A stretch of 19,248 bases of DNA from the NCBI GenBank assembly GCA_910587905.1, contig CAJUOF010000214.1, positions 1 to 19,248 of the forward strand, given 5' to 3'. Of this stretch, positions 1 to 7,267 are shown one piece after another (the first letter of the stretch is position 1; every line of letters begins with the position of its first letter). A program made the position numbers and the translations under genes. The notes below the pieces were generated by a model. The model was not told the origin of the DNA. It saw only the letters and a list, made by a program, of their open reading frames with translations, and ran no database searches. The DNA is from an uncultured Lachnospiraceae bacterium. GTDB taxonomy: Bacteria; Bacillota_A; Clostridia; Lachnospirales; Lachnospiraceae.

Positions 1-1749
1 CTTTCCCCAGGTTCCAATGACCGTGTTGCTCAAATTCAGGATATCACTCCCATCATAGGCTGCCTCTGAGCCCTCCGCCCCCGCGGCCCCCACATGATCT
101 CCCGCAAGCCTGTAATCCAGAATTTTCACCCAGTCCCGAAAGGTTTGATCGCCGTTCAACTGCAGTTTTGCATCCTTCGTATTGATGACAGGATAACCGT
201 CTCCCGACAGGACAGGTTCCACAATCTCCTCCATCCCTGCATAGGCCTTCCCGTAATCCGTCATCTCACCGGCGCCCTTATTCCACAGACCCGCATGAAT
301 CAGGCCGTCGCCAAAAATCAGAAGATGCCCCTGATTGATTCCTGTATTCCAGTCATTCTGTGCCGACAGGGGCTCTCTGTTCCCGTTCTGCCTGACATGC
401 CAGTCACTTTTTGACAGAATATCCCCATTCGGCGCTGTCGGTGTCTCCTCCTGCACCCAATAATCAAACAGATTCACCGTGGTCGCTTCCGGGTCGGAAA
501 CCTTTTCCGTCTCAATATGCTCATCCAAATTTAAGGCATGCAAAGTGATTGAAAACTCCAGATAGGTATTCAGCAAATCTCCCGCGCCATTCACACCCCC
601 ATTGATTCCCCAGTAAGGGTTATAGGCCGCCCGCAGGACATACGTCCCTCCGTCCTGAAAATCTGTCCCCTCCAGCCGGTCAAGCATCCAGGTGACCGGC
701 AGATAACCACATGCATTTGCCACCTGTGGGATTGCCGGATTCAAAGGCCCCTTGAACTGAAAGCCACCCTTTCCATCGTGGATTGATAAATCAAAACCCT
801 CACCATAAATTCTTTCCGGGAGCACCTTATCCAGTGCATCCATCACATCCGGCTCATCCAGGGAAAGCGGATACACCTCCATCCACTGGCTCCCATCGGC
901 ATGCTCTTTCAGCTCCGTCCCCTCCCGCTCTTCAAACTCCCAGTTGTTGAGGAACTTTGTCGGACGGACGAGCCTCACCGCTGTGCGCATGCCGGTTGTG
1001 CCCAAGCAGCTATACCCCGGAGGCAGGATCTCACCAACAAGGGTCTTATCCCAGCCGCTCCCCGTCGTATCTGCATCTGAAATTGCCGACAGCAGCGGCC
1101 CCCAATCCAGCGCCACCGTTTCTTTTGTGCCATCGGTCAGTTCCGCCTCAATCTGAGAGGGCAGCAAGCCATCCGGTCCGTTCAGAATTTCCTTCACCCG
1201 GCTCCCAGAAATATTGGCATTCATATGTACCGTCGCTTCCCACTGCTTTGTGGCCTCATTCCACCCGAGAAGCTCATTCCTCGCCACATCCGCATCCGCC
1301 CACTTCCAGCTTACAATCTCCTTATCTGCTGCCCGGGACATCATTCCAGCTTTCGATTCCGTTTGCGCTTCCGGCTCTCGCTGTGCTTCTGTCTGTGCTT
1401 CTGATTCCGTTTCCAATTCTGTTTCCGACTCTGATTCTGTCCCCGGTTCTGCTTCCGGCTCTGATTCCGCCTTCGTCTCCGGCTCCGCTCCAGATTCCTC
1501 TCCTGACTCCCCGTCGACGTCTCCGCCATTCCCGCACCATTCACAGACATAAGAACAGACTGCCCCCTCCTGATAGCCGCAATCCTCCGTATGTACCGGA
1601 TGATGCTCACACAGGCCGGGGGCAGTCTCTTCGGCAAAAACCCATACATCTGACAGACACGACACCATCAGACAGACACTAAGAAGCACGGCAGGCAGGC
1701 GCCGCAGCCATACGTTTCGTTTCTTCCTCTGTCCTCTAAACTCCGTCAT
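1..1749 (-). CDS. Large secreted surface/adhesin protein, 3' end outside window
   Basis: Open for 583 codons from ATG at 1749 to the left edge with no stop, so the C-terminus is missing. A GAGGAGG ribosome binding site lies 9 bases upstream. Residues 1-39 form a signal peptide (basic n-region, hydrophobic core around 17-31, likely cleavage near VFA-EE). Residues 47-72 hold a Cys/His cluster with an HTEDC core, matching the unit repeated in the tip adhesin at 11254-16113. Residues 80-135 are a Glu/Ser/Thr low-complexity linker. Around 430-500 come an NLFDYW motif and a GINQGHLLIF-type motif that I recall from N-terminal regions of Lachnospiraceae pilin-like surface proteins. The rest is probably beta-rich. 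It sits just downstream of the pilus locus but has its own promoter. A role as another adhesin or pilin-like protein is inference; the anchor signal cannot be seen. Confidence 0.85.
   Translation of the reverse strand, partial: MTEFRGQRKKRNVWLRRLPAVLLSVCLMVSCLSDVWVFAEETAPGLCEHHPVHTEDCGYQEGAVCSYVCEWCGNGGDVDGESGEESGAEPETKAESEPEAEPGTESESETELETESEAQTEAQREPEAQTESKAGMMSRAADKEIVSWKWADADVARNELLGWNEATKQWEATVHMNANISGSRVKEILNGPDGLLPSQIEAELTDGTKETVALDWGPLLSAISDADTTGSGWDKTLVGEILPPGYSCLGTTGMRTAVRLVRPTKFLNNWEFEEREGTELKEHADGSQWMEVYPLSLDEPDVMDALDKVLPERIYGEGFDLSIHDGKGGFQFKGPLNPAIPQVANACGYLPVTWMLDRLEGTDFQDGGTYVLRAAYNPYWGINGGVNGAGDLLNTYLEFSITLHALNLDEHIETEKVSDPEATTVNLFDYWVQEETPTAPNGDILSKSDWHVRQNGNREPLSAQNDWNTGINQGHLLIFGDGLIHAGLWNKGAGEMTDYGKAYAGMEEIVEPVLSGDGYPVINTKDAKLQLNGDQTFRDWVKILDYRLAGDHVGAAGAEGSEAAYDGSDILNLSNTVIGTWGK
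1345..1512 (-). repeat. Glu/Ser/Thr low-complexity coding tract
   Basis: Residues about 80-135 of the truncated surface protein are mostly Glu alternating with Ser, Thr, Ala, Pro and Gln, coded by near-repeats of GAATCAGAG, GAAGCAGAA and GAAACGGAA type. It looks like a flexible, wall-spanning linker. Such near-repeat codon runs can change length by slippage between strains. Confidence 0.6.
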
Positions 1750-1849
1750 CTGAGATGTCCTCCTCACAGAAAGTTACTGCCTGCTGCAGATCGTACCGGA
1801 TATGCTCCGACATCCGATCCCTTGCAGTTCTGTTTTTTTACTACCCTGT

Positions 1850-1878
1850 ATTATAATGAATCAGCAGCAAAAAATCCA
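1850..1878 (-). promoter_or_regulatory. Candidate sigma-A promoter for the downstream surface protein
   Basis: On the minus strand a perfect TATAAT (1850-1855) lies 17 bases from a weak -35 TGGATT (1873-1878). The predicted start would leave a leader of roughly 95 bases before the ATG at 1749. The -10 match and spacing are good and the -35 is weak, so an activator may help. It implies that the surface protein can be expressed separately from the pilus operon. Confidence 0.5.
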
Positions 1879-1898
1879 TTCGATTTTCAATAAATTTC

Positions 1899-1930
1899 AA
1901 AAAAATACGGCCTGTCCCAATATTTTTGGG
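1899..1930 (-). terminator. Weak terminator-like inverted repeat after the pilus operon
   Basis: On the minus strand a CCCAA/TTGGG stem (1916-1930, 5-base loop) is followed, after about 10 bases, by seven T residues. The stem is short and the T-run is displaced, so termination would be inefficient at best. It is the only candidate found between the small protein gene ending at 1940 and the promoter at 1850-1878. Confidence 0.22.
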
Positions 1931-1939
1931 CAATCAGCC

Positions 1940-2452
1940 CTATCCTTTTCCGTCCTCAATCCCTTCTTCCGCAAACCAGGAAGGCTCCGAGGTCTCCGCC
2001 CCCGGTGCAGAGGCCTCCACCGCACTCACCATAAGCTTCACCAGCTCCCAGATCGACCGAAAAGAAAGGGTCCGGTCCTCCTCCATCCAAGTAATGCGCC
2101 CCTGCCAGCTATTGTTTTGGCGATGCTGTACCCGAACGATAAAAGTTCCCAGCTCTCCATGCTTCTGCAATAATTCTTCATCCTTCATTCTTTTTACCTT
2201 CTCCTGTCTCTGTTCCCTTTTAGGGCCACTCGTCCAAAACGCTCGTTCCGACGTCGTCGCATAGGGGAAATTTAAAAAATCAAAAAAACGCTCTAGCCCG
2301 AACAAGATCTGATCAATATCGTGAAACCTGGTCGGAGTGTCGCTGTAGCTGTGGTAAAAGCAGCCCTGAATCTGGCCATGTTCCAATCCATTGACACAAA
2401 TCACAACTCCGTTGGGCGCCCCGATGTACCAATTTAATCGTTCCCCAGGCAT
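1940..2452 (-). CDS. Small conserved protein of unknown function, last gene of the pilus operon
   Basis: A 170-residue protein. ATG at 2452 is chosen because a GGAGGAGA ribosome binding site precedes it. The frame is open further upstream to a GTG at 2515, which has no such site and would overlap the regulator gene. No signal peptide or membrane segment is visible. The centre (around 101-120) has the pattern GTFIVRVQHRQNNSWQG and then a TWMEED segment and an FRS-x-WELVKL helix. I recall similar motifs in uncharacterised Lachnospiraceae proteins beside pilus regulators, but no function is known to me. A cytoplasmic beta-domain partner or co-regulator of the BTAD protein is an inference from adjacency (37-base gap) only. 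The C-terminal 25 residues are Glu/Ser/Ala-rich and probably disordered. Confidence 0.75.
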   Translation of the reverse strand: MPGERLNWYIGAPNGVVICVNGLEHGQIQGCFYHSYSDTPTRFHDIDQILFGLERFFDFLNFPYATTSERAFWTSGPKREQRQEKVKRMKDEELLQKHGELGTFIVRVQHRQNNSWQGRITWMEEDRTLSFRSIWELVKLMVSAVEASAPGAETSEPSWFAEEGIEDGKG

Positions 2453-2489
2453 CCTCTCTTCTCCTCCCTCGTCAGATTCCGGAAATAGG

Positions 2490-3707
2490 CTACTCTTCAA
2501 TCGGGCACAGTACACTGTTCACATGATATTTGACTCCGATGCGCTGCCGGCCAATGACGAATTTCTCATTGATCCGTCTTTGGACCACCTGACAGTTTTC
2601 CCTGGTCGTATTTACCAAGAGCGTCAGGTATTGTCCTCTTCCATAACGGCACACTGTGTCTCCCCTCCGAACAGAATGACAGATCGACTCTTCCAGCCGC
2701 TCTCCCACTTCTTCCAGGAGAGTGCCCTCCTTCATGGGCCGTCCGCGGCTGTCCATGATGGTACAGAGCATCAAATATACAGACTGGCCGCCCCGCTCCA
2801 TCATCCGCTTCACCATATGATAAATTCCTCGGAATTCCGGATAGGCACACAGGTAGCCGCCCTCGCTCATCTCTGCCCCCTCCGCCAAATCCTCCTGGAT
2901 CGCATCCAGCAGGGCATATTGGTGGTTCATCTGTTTGCCCAACCGCTCCAAGAGCTTTCCCAGCCGGCCGTCCGGTCTGACCCCCTGCTCCTGAACATAC
3001 AGCTCCACCGTATCGTCATATAGCTTTCTTGCTTCCTCGTACTGTCCCATGGAAGTGTACGCCTCCATAACCAGGACTTCCCAGTCCGCAAAAGGGCTCA
3101 CTGCCACCGCATGGGTTCCAAGTTTCTTTAATCCGAGCCAATCCTGCCGTTCCCTGAGTAACTCTGCCGCCGTTTCCACGGCTGAAAAAAACATCTGCCT
3201 GAACCGCCTGGCTTCCTGAGCCGCCCAGATCACCGCCGCCTGCTGAGGCAAAAACTCGCCCCTGTAAAGATAACAGGCCTCCAGAAGACATCTGAGCTTC
3301 ATCCCGGAATTCTCTGTCTTCTCTGCCTTTTGGAGCAGGGCTTCAAATCTGGCAGAATCCTCCGAAACAGCAATCTTCTCCGTCCAGTAATAAATCCCCT
3401 TCTTCTGTATAATATAAGAGGCATCCGGAAGCCCGGCCTTCTGCAGCTTTTTCTTCGCATTATAAATCACGCTCCGCATGGCATTGTGGGGATTGTCAAT
3501 CTCCCGCTCTCCAAACAGAACCTCCTCCAAAAGCTCCCGGCTCACTCCTTTTTCCCGATAATGCAGGAGAAGCTGCATCAAATAAATAAACTGTGATTCT
3601 CTACTCTTCGAGCCACTGGTTAACCGTGCCCCCTGCCAGGTCATGGAAAAGCCACCAAACATCTGTACCTGTAAGGCCTCTGTTCCCTCACCTGTTCTAT
3701 ACTCCAT
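2490..3707 (-). CDS. BTAD-domain transcriptional regulator with degenerate GGDEF-like C-terminus
   Basis: A 405-residue regulator. Residues about 12-110 fit an OmpR/SARP-type winged helix: an N-terminal beta strand (VQMFGGFSM), helices through SRELLEEVLF, and the NAMRSVIYNAKKKL recognition-helix pattern. Residues about 115-265 form a helical BTAD (bacterial transcriptional activator, TPR-like) domain with the typical YRGEFLP segment. Residues about 285-400 resemble a GGDEF fold, with RRGDTVCRYGRGQY where an active cyclase would have RYGGDEF. The signature acidic and glycine residues are lost, so it is probably a ligand-sensing or dimerisation module and not a diguanylate cyclase. The ATG overlaps the end of the SipW-type peptidase gene by 11 bases, so it is co-translated with the structural genes. 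It probably activates this locus, an inference from co-location. Confidence 0.85.
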   Translation of the reverse strand: MEYRTGEGTEALQVQMFGGFSMTWQGARLTSGSKSRESQFIYLMQLLLHYREKGVSRELLEEVLFGEREIDNPHNAMRSVIYNAKKKLQKAGLPDASYIIQKKGIYYWTEKIAVSEDSARFEALLQKAEKTENSGMKLRCLLEACYLYRGEFLPQQAAVIWAAQEARRFRQMFFSAVETAAELLRERQDWLGLKKLGTHAVAVSPFADWEVLVMEAYTSMGQYEEARKLYDDTVELYVQEQGVRPDGRLGKLLERLGKQMNHQYALLDAIQEDLAEGAEMSEGGYLCAYPEFRGIYHMVKRMMERGGQSVYLMLCTIMDSRGRPMKEGTLLEEVGERLEESICHSVRRGDTVCRYGRGQYLTLLVNTTRENCQVVQRRINEKFVIGRQRIGVKYHVNSVLCPIEE

Positions 3708-4251
3708 CCTCCTTTTTCCCTCCCTGTTTCTCCAGGATTCCGCCTAACATGCGGAGCAGAACTCCACAGACGGCAAAGAGTACCGCATAAACCTTTCCGG
3801 CCGTACCGGAGAGCATCGTCATCAGGCCCCCTGCATACGGAAGATGAAAGACCTCTTTTCCAATCAGGCTCCCATAGGGGGTCGGCGTCAGATCCTCCGT
3901 CCGGTTGGCATCCCCTTTTGTGATGAACTCCTTTTCCTCCGGATGGAGCTCTGCGACCCGGTGGGTGATCACCGACCCATTTTTCTGAAAGGCGATGATG
4001 TCCCCCACCGCGATCTCCTCCGGGGACGCCGCTTTCACATAGATGACGCTGCCCACAGGAATTGCCGGCTCCATGCTCCCGCTGACCACCTCATAGACCT
4101 CCCACCCCAAGACTCTCGGGAAGGTCAAAGGCAAAAATGCCAGGATAATTGCGATCAAAATAAAGGTTCCGATAAACCTGCAAAGGGCAGGAAATCGTTT
4201 CCTGCTCCTTTTTCCGGAAGGCTGTTCCGGCTGCATTGATTCCATTGTCAT
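3697..4251 (-). CDS. SipW-type signal peptidase I (Ser-His, S26B)
   Basis: A 184-residue membrane protease. It has a basic N-terminus, one membrane span at about 27-46, then SGSMEP with nucleophile Ser59, a GDIIAF strand, and THRV with His97 where bacterial LepB enzymes carry the general-base Lys. TKGDANRTED (111-120) supplies the conserved acidic region. A second hydrophobic stretch occurs at about 152-171. The Ser-His arrangement is that of SipW and ER/archaeal-type peptidases, which mature TasA-class proteins. Two TasA-class proteins lie a few genes upstream in the same operon, so they are the likely substrates. ATG at 4251 forms an ATGA overlap with the preceding stop and has an AAGGAAAG site 8 bases upstream; a longer in-frame extension to 4299 lacks this support. 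Confidence 0.88.
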   Translation of the reverse strand: MTMESMQPEQPSGKRSRKRFPALCRFIGTFILIAIILAFLPLTFPRVLGWEVYEVVSGSMEPAIPVGSVIYVKAASPEEIAVGDIIAFQKNGSVITHRVAELHPEEKEFITKGDANRTEDLTPTPYGSLIGKEVFHLPYAGGLMTMLSGTAGKVYAVLFAVCGVLLRMLGGILEKQGGKKEDGV

Positions 4252-5177
4252 GATTTGCTTTCCTTTTTCTTTCTCTTGCGGAACAGTAAGAAATACCACA
4301 GGGCCGCACCTGCAATTGCAACTCCTGCCACGAGGATCACAGGAACCGGGATTCCCAAAAGCTTTGCATCTGCACCAAAAATCTTCTCCGCCAAAGGCAC
4401 TTCCTCATCATCCAAATCCTTGATTTCCTCAGGCCGATTTGACAACGGCACATCCTGCTCTCCAATATTCTGTGTATTCTCCTCCGTCTCGGTCTCGCCT
4501 CCGGGCGCCTGTGCCGCTGGCACCTCTTCCTCCGGGATCACAGTCGCCACCTCTTCCGGTGTCGCCGGCGCGGGTGCAGGTGTCACCGGCGTTTCCGGCT
4601 GCGGCGTTCCCGGCTGGGAAGCCGTGGGAATCCTGCTGTAGACAAAGGTAAACTCGTTATCCGCCGTGTTTGCCGACAGCGTCCGCGTCAGGTTGTAGGC
4701 CTGAGGGCGGTAGCCGTCGATATAGAGGTAGGCAACCACCGGCTTATCTCCCACGTTTCCGTAATAGGTCTCGCTCTCCGCCAAGGCGTTTCCCGCCTCG
4801 TCCACATAATTGACCGTGTAGGAGGCCGTGTTTCCTAGAATCCCGTAAGCCACCACATAATCCTGGTCCTCCGTCACGGTAAAGGTCAACCTGCCAACCG
4901 TATTGTTGTCCTCCCCGCTCCTGCGGATCCCCTTAAAATAATATTTACTGCCATTCTCCAAATCTACAGAGCTCCGGTTGAAGGTAACCTGGTCCCCGTA
5001 ATGAAGACCCTCCAGCACCACCACATCCTCCCCGTTCAGCGATCCCTGCCGCCCGGAAAAAAAGCGGACCGTGTAGGTGTAGGGTCCTGTCTCCTCGGCC
5101 GCCAGGCCGGGAACCGCCAAAAGGCAGAGCATCCACACCGAAAGCACTGTGCCTAACAAACGTCTCCATCGTTTCAT
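4248..5177 (-). CDS. MucBP-like membrane-anchored surface protein
   Basis: A 309-residue protein with a signal peptide at 1-28 (RRLL, hydrophobic core, GLAA-EE). Residues 30-115 form a beta-rich domain. Residues about 119-183 match the MucBP/mucin-binding repeat pattern: YTVNYVDEAGN, then GNVGDKPV, IDGYRP and FTFVYS. A Pro/Thr/Glu-rich stalk (184-265) leads to a single membrane span at about 276-298 and a basic tail (RKRKKKESK). No LPXTG-like pentapeptide is obvious before the span, so it is probably membrane-held and not sortase-linked. An AAGGAGGGG site precedes the ATG at 5177. It overlaps the upstream stop by ATGA and its own stop overlaps the SipW-type peptidase start in the same way, so it is translationally coupled on both sides. 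Binding to mucin or glycan is a family-based inference. Confidence 0.82.
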   Translation of the reverse strand: MKRWRRLLGTVLSVWMLCLLAVPGLAAEETGPYTYTVRFFSGRQGSLNGEDVVVLEGLHYGDQVTFNRSSVDLENGSKYYFKGIRRSGEDNNTVGRLTFTVTEDQDYVVAYGILGNTASYTVNYVDEAGNALAESETYYGNVGDKPVVAYLYIDGYRPQAYNLTRTLSANTADNEFTFVYSRIPTASQPGTPQPETPVTPAPAPATPEEVATVIPEEEVPAAQAPGGETETEENTQNIGEQDVPLSNRPEEIKDLDDEEVPLAEKIFGADAKLLGIPVPVILVAGVAIAGAALWYFLLFRKRKKKESKS

Positions 5178-5947
5178 CCTACGCTCCCCTCCTTCTTCCT
5201 TCTCTCCCTTTCTTTCCATTGAAGGATACAAAACAGCAGAAGCACAAGACCGCTTCCGGCCATGACCACAGCCAAAAGCACCGGACGGCTCTCGTCACCG
5301 GTCTTGATTAACTTTCCCGGAGTTTTTGGCGTCCCCGGTGTCTGCGGAGTCGCCGGAGTATCCCCCCGAAGCTCCACGGCAAAATTCATCTGCAGGTCTG
5401 CCAAAGTGTCCTGATAATCATTTCCCTGAGTCTCCCCGTCCAAGGCAACCTCCAGGGTAATGGTTCCCTTCTGTCCGCGCTCCAGAGTATCCAGATAGAA
5501 ATAATCCTGCAGAGCATTGGTCGCCCCGTGAAGGCCCTCCCCCGCCGCGCCGGTGTTCTCGCCGCCCACGGTCTCACTGTCAAAAAGTACCGTTACTGTC
5601 CCGTCTTTGTCCGTATAAGTCAGTCGGTATGTGTACGCACCCCCGCCGGTGGCCGAATTGGTGCTTCGATCCTCCAGGGAATAGAGCACTTTATTGGTCA
5701 TATACCAGTCTGTGGTTTCCTGATGTTCGTTCTCCAGCTTCAGTTCAATGAAGATATTGTCGCCGGGCTGTAAACCGCTCACCACCTCATCCAGATCGGC
5801 CGTCTTGAAGGTACTCTCCATCTTCTCCTCAGGAGTGAAGGCCACATGCCAGTTGTCGTCTCCGTAATAGGTTTCCGCATGGACCTGGGTGAAGCATCCG
5901 ACAAACAGCCCCAGCGCCAAAACCAAACCAATTCCTTTCTTTCCCAT
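5174..5947 (-). CDS. Secreted surface protein with variant sortase signal (LIKTG)
   Basis: A 257-residue protein. Residues 1-24 are a signal peptide with likely cleavage after VHA. Residues 25-195 form an extracellular domain rich in beta strands; the segments FDSETVGGE (about 122-130), YFYLDTLERGQKG (about 149-161) and GETQGNDYQDTL (about 171-182) belong to a family I recognise from Lachnospiraceae pilus loci but cannot name by function. A TP-rich spacer (197-212) precedes LIKTGD (213-218), a hydrophobic span (about 221-243) and a basic tail (KERERRKK), which is the layout of a sortase sorting signal with Ile in place of Pro. It lies between the TasA-class protein and the MucBP-like protein in the operon, and a GGAGG site lies just before its ATG. 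A cell-wall anchor for TasA-like subunits is possible but unproven. Confidence 0.82.
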   Translation of the reverse strand: MGKKGIGLVLALGLFVGCFTQVHAETYYGDDNWHVAFTPEEKMESTFKTADLDEVVSGLQPGDNIFIELKLENEHQETTDWYMTNKVLYSLEDRSTNSATGGGAYTYRLTYTDKDGTVTVLFDSETVGGENTGAAGEGLHGATNALQDYFYLDTLERGQKGTITLEVALDGETQGNDYQDTLADLQMNFAVELRGDTPATPQTPGTPKTPGKLIKTGDESRPVLLAVVMAGSGLVLLLFCILQWKERERRKKEGSVG

Positions 5948-5957
5948 GCCATCCTCC

Positions 5958-6740
5958 TTAATCCAGGCTCAGCATGTTATTGCTGACAGTCACATTTTTC
6001 CCCCATGCACTCAAGATCGCATCCTCTGCGTTGTGCTCCTGCACAGCGTCCACCTTCGCCTCAATCCGAAACTGCATCCCGTCATAATCGTAAGTGGTGG
6101 TAATGGTTGTATATTCTCCCGACTTTTCCACTTCCTGATGCACCTTTGTGGCAATCATATCATCAATGGTGAGCGTATCGGCAAACAGTGGTGTCTCCGA
6201 CACCCCCTCACCCTCGGCATACAAAAGCTTATTGTAATAGAGAACTGTCCGCTCCGGCGTGGATGCCTCCGTATCCAAGAGCCAATCCGTATCCAGGTTA
6301 ACGAAATGCAGATTGATCAGCTCCGGGGACAGATGTTGCAGCTTCGTTCCGCTTGCATCTGTCCAATATTTGTAGACCGTCACGCGGACATACTGATTGA
6401 TGGTCCCGCTGTTGGCCACACTCAATTGTTCCTGATAGGTCTTTCCCAGTTTTAAGGGTTCCCCGTCGTCCCGCATATGGGCGAGAAGGACGCCTGTATG
6501 TTCATTCCAAGTTCCGTTGGCAGAACTGTTGTAATCTCTCCAGGAAACCCGCTCCCCATTCTCATGAAGGGAAACGCCGATGTCATACATCTGTACTCGT
6601 GAAGCATACGTCTCGGAATAGTAGGTCAATGCCGCCCTCGTGCCTTCCACGGAGCCGAAGATTAACAGGGCCATCGCCGCCACAAACATCACCGCGGTCA
6701 CCGCAGGCGGGAAAAGCTTTTTCGGTCTTCTCACCTTCAT
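5958..6740 (-). CDS. SipW-cognate-class secreted protein (TasA/CotN-like)
   Basis: A 260-residue secreted protein. The N-terminus has a basic stretch (KVRRPKK), a hydrophobic core at about 12-29 and a TRAALTYYSETY junction, typical of signal peptides processed by SipW-type peptidases. The mature part is beta-rich: QEQLSVANSGTINQYVRVTVYKYW (about 103-126) fits the TasA/camelysin core in which a strand carries an NxG-x-xxYVRV pattern. It ends with an AILSAWGKNVTVS strand common in this class. There is no C-terminal membrane span or sortase motif. The start overlaps the upstream TasA-class stop by ATGA and the next gene starts 10 bases after its stop. Homologues in Bacillus form extracellular fibres; fibre formation here is inference. 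Confidence 0.83.
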   Translation of the reverse strand: MKVRRPKKLFPPAVTAVMFVAAMALLIFGSVEGTRAALTYYSETYASRVQMYDIGVSLHENGERVSWRDYNSSANGTWNEHTGVLLAHMRDDGEPLKLGKTYQEQLSVANSGTINQYVRVTVYKYWTDASGTKLQHLSPELINLHFVNLDTDWLLDTEASTPERTVLYYNKLLYAEGEGVSETPLFADTLTIDDMIATKVHQEVEKSGEYTTITTTYDYDGMQFRIEAKVDAVQEHNAEDAILSAWGKNVTVSNNMLSLD

Positions 6741-7254
6741 GATTCCTCGCCCCCTTCCACTCTGACACTGTCAAGAACCTCATCCCAGTCGGCCCGGGGA
6801 CTTCCGTCCTCATCATATCGAACCGGCGCGCTCTCATAAATCACAACCACATGGAAGCTGTCGCCCTCCTTCGCATCCTTCGGAATGTTTCCGATCCGAA
6901 CGAGCAATTCGTCTGTGGATTCCCCTGCCTTCAGCACATCGCTGTAATAATAGTAACCGTCCGCACCCGGCGTCCACTTTCCGGAGGCATCTGAGTAATC
7001 AATGGTATAAGCACTTCCGCAAAACGCCTTTGCCCGGATATACACCGGCTCCTTGGAATCCTCAGCGGCCGTGATCACCACATGCTTTACCCACTGATCA
7101 AACTCCTCTTTCACCTCTGTCCGGTCGCCCAGCTCAATGGTGTAGCCTCCGGCTGCCTCTGCAAAGGTGGTAAAATAGGCCCATGCCTTTCCGATTCCGG
7201 CAGTCAGGATTGCCACAGAACGAGAGCAACCAGGATACTGCTTTTCTTTTTCAT
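6737..7254 (-). pseudogene. SipW-cognate-class (TasA-like) protein, frameshifted in the signal peptide
   Basis: From the ATG at 7254 (AGGAGG site 9 bases upstream) the frame reads MKKKSSILVALVL and then hits TGA at 7204-7206. The downstream frame, open from a GTG at 7216, reads VAILTAGIGKAWAYFTT and continues for about 159 residues with a TasA-type body. Adding one base near 7216-7218 would join the two into one ordinary SipW-class signal peptide: lysine-rich start, long hydrophobic core and AWAYF junction. As written, the gene has lost one base there. The frame from the GTG alone has no basic n-region and too short a core, and it lacks a good ribosome site. The rest looks intact and its stop overlaps the next gene by ATGA. 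It may be a real inactivation, a recent mutation or a sequence error; no homopolymer is present at the site. Confidence 0.78.
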
Positions 7255-7267
7255 ATCCATCCCCCTC

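Noticed and set aside
957..1682. Long plus-strand open frames opposite the left-edge surface protein
   Set aside because: They are mirror frames of the Glu/Ser-rich linker and flanking codons; the product is Pro/Ser low complexity with no motif.
2453..2515. Longer start (GTG at 2515) for the small unknown protein
   Set aside because: No ribosome binding site, and the added residues are encoded over the end of the regulator; ATG at 2452 has a good GGAGGAGA site.
6737..7216. Taking the TasA-like gene as intact from the GTG at 7216
   Set aside because: That start gives no basic n-region, a very short hydrophobic core and no ribosome site, whereas an ATG with a perfect site and a matching half signal peptide lies just upstream in another frame.
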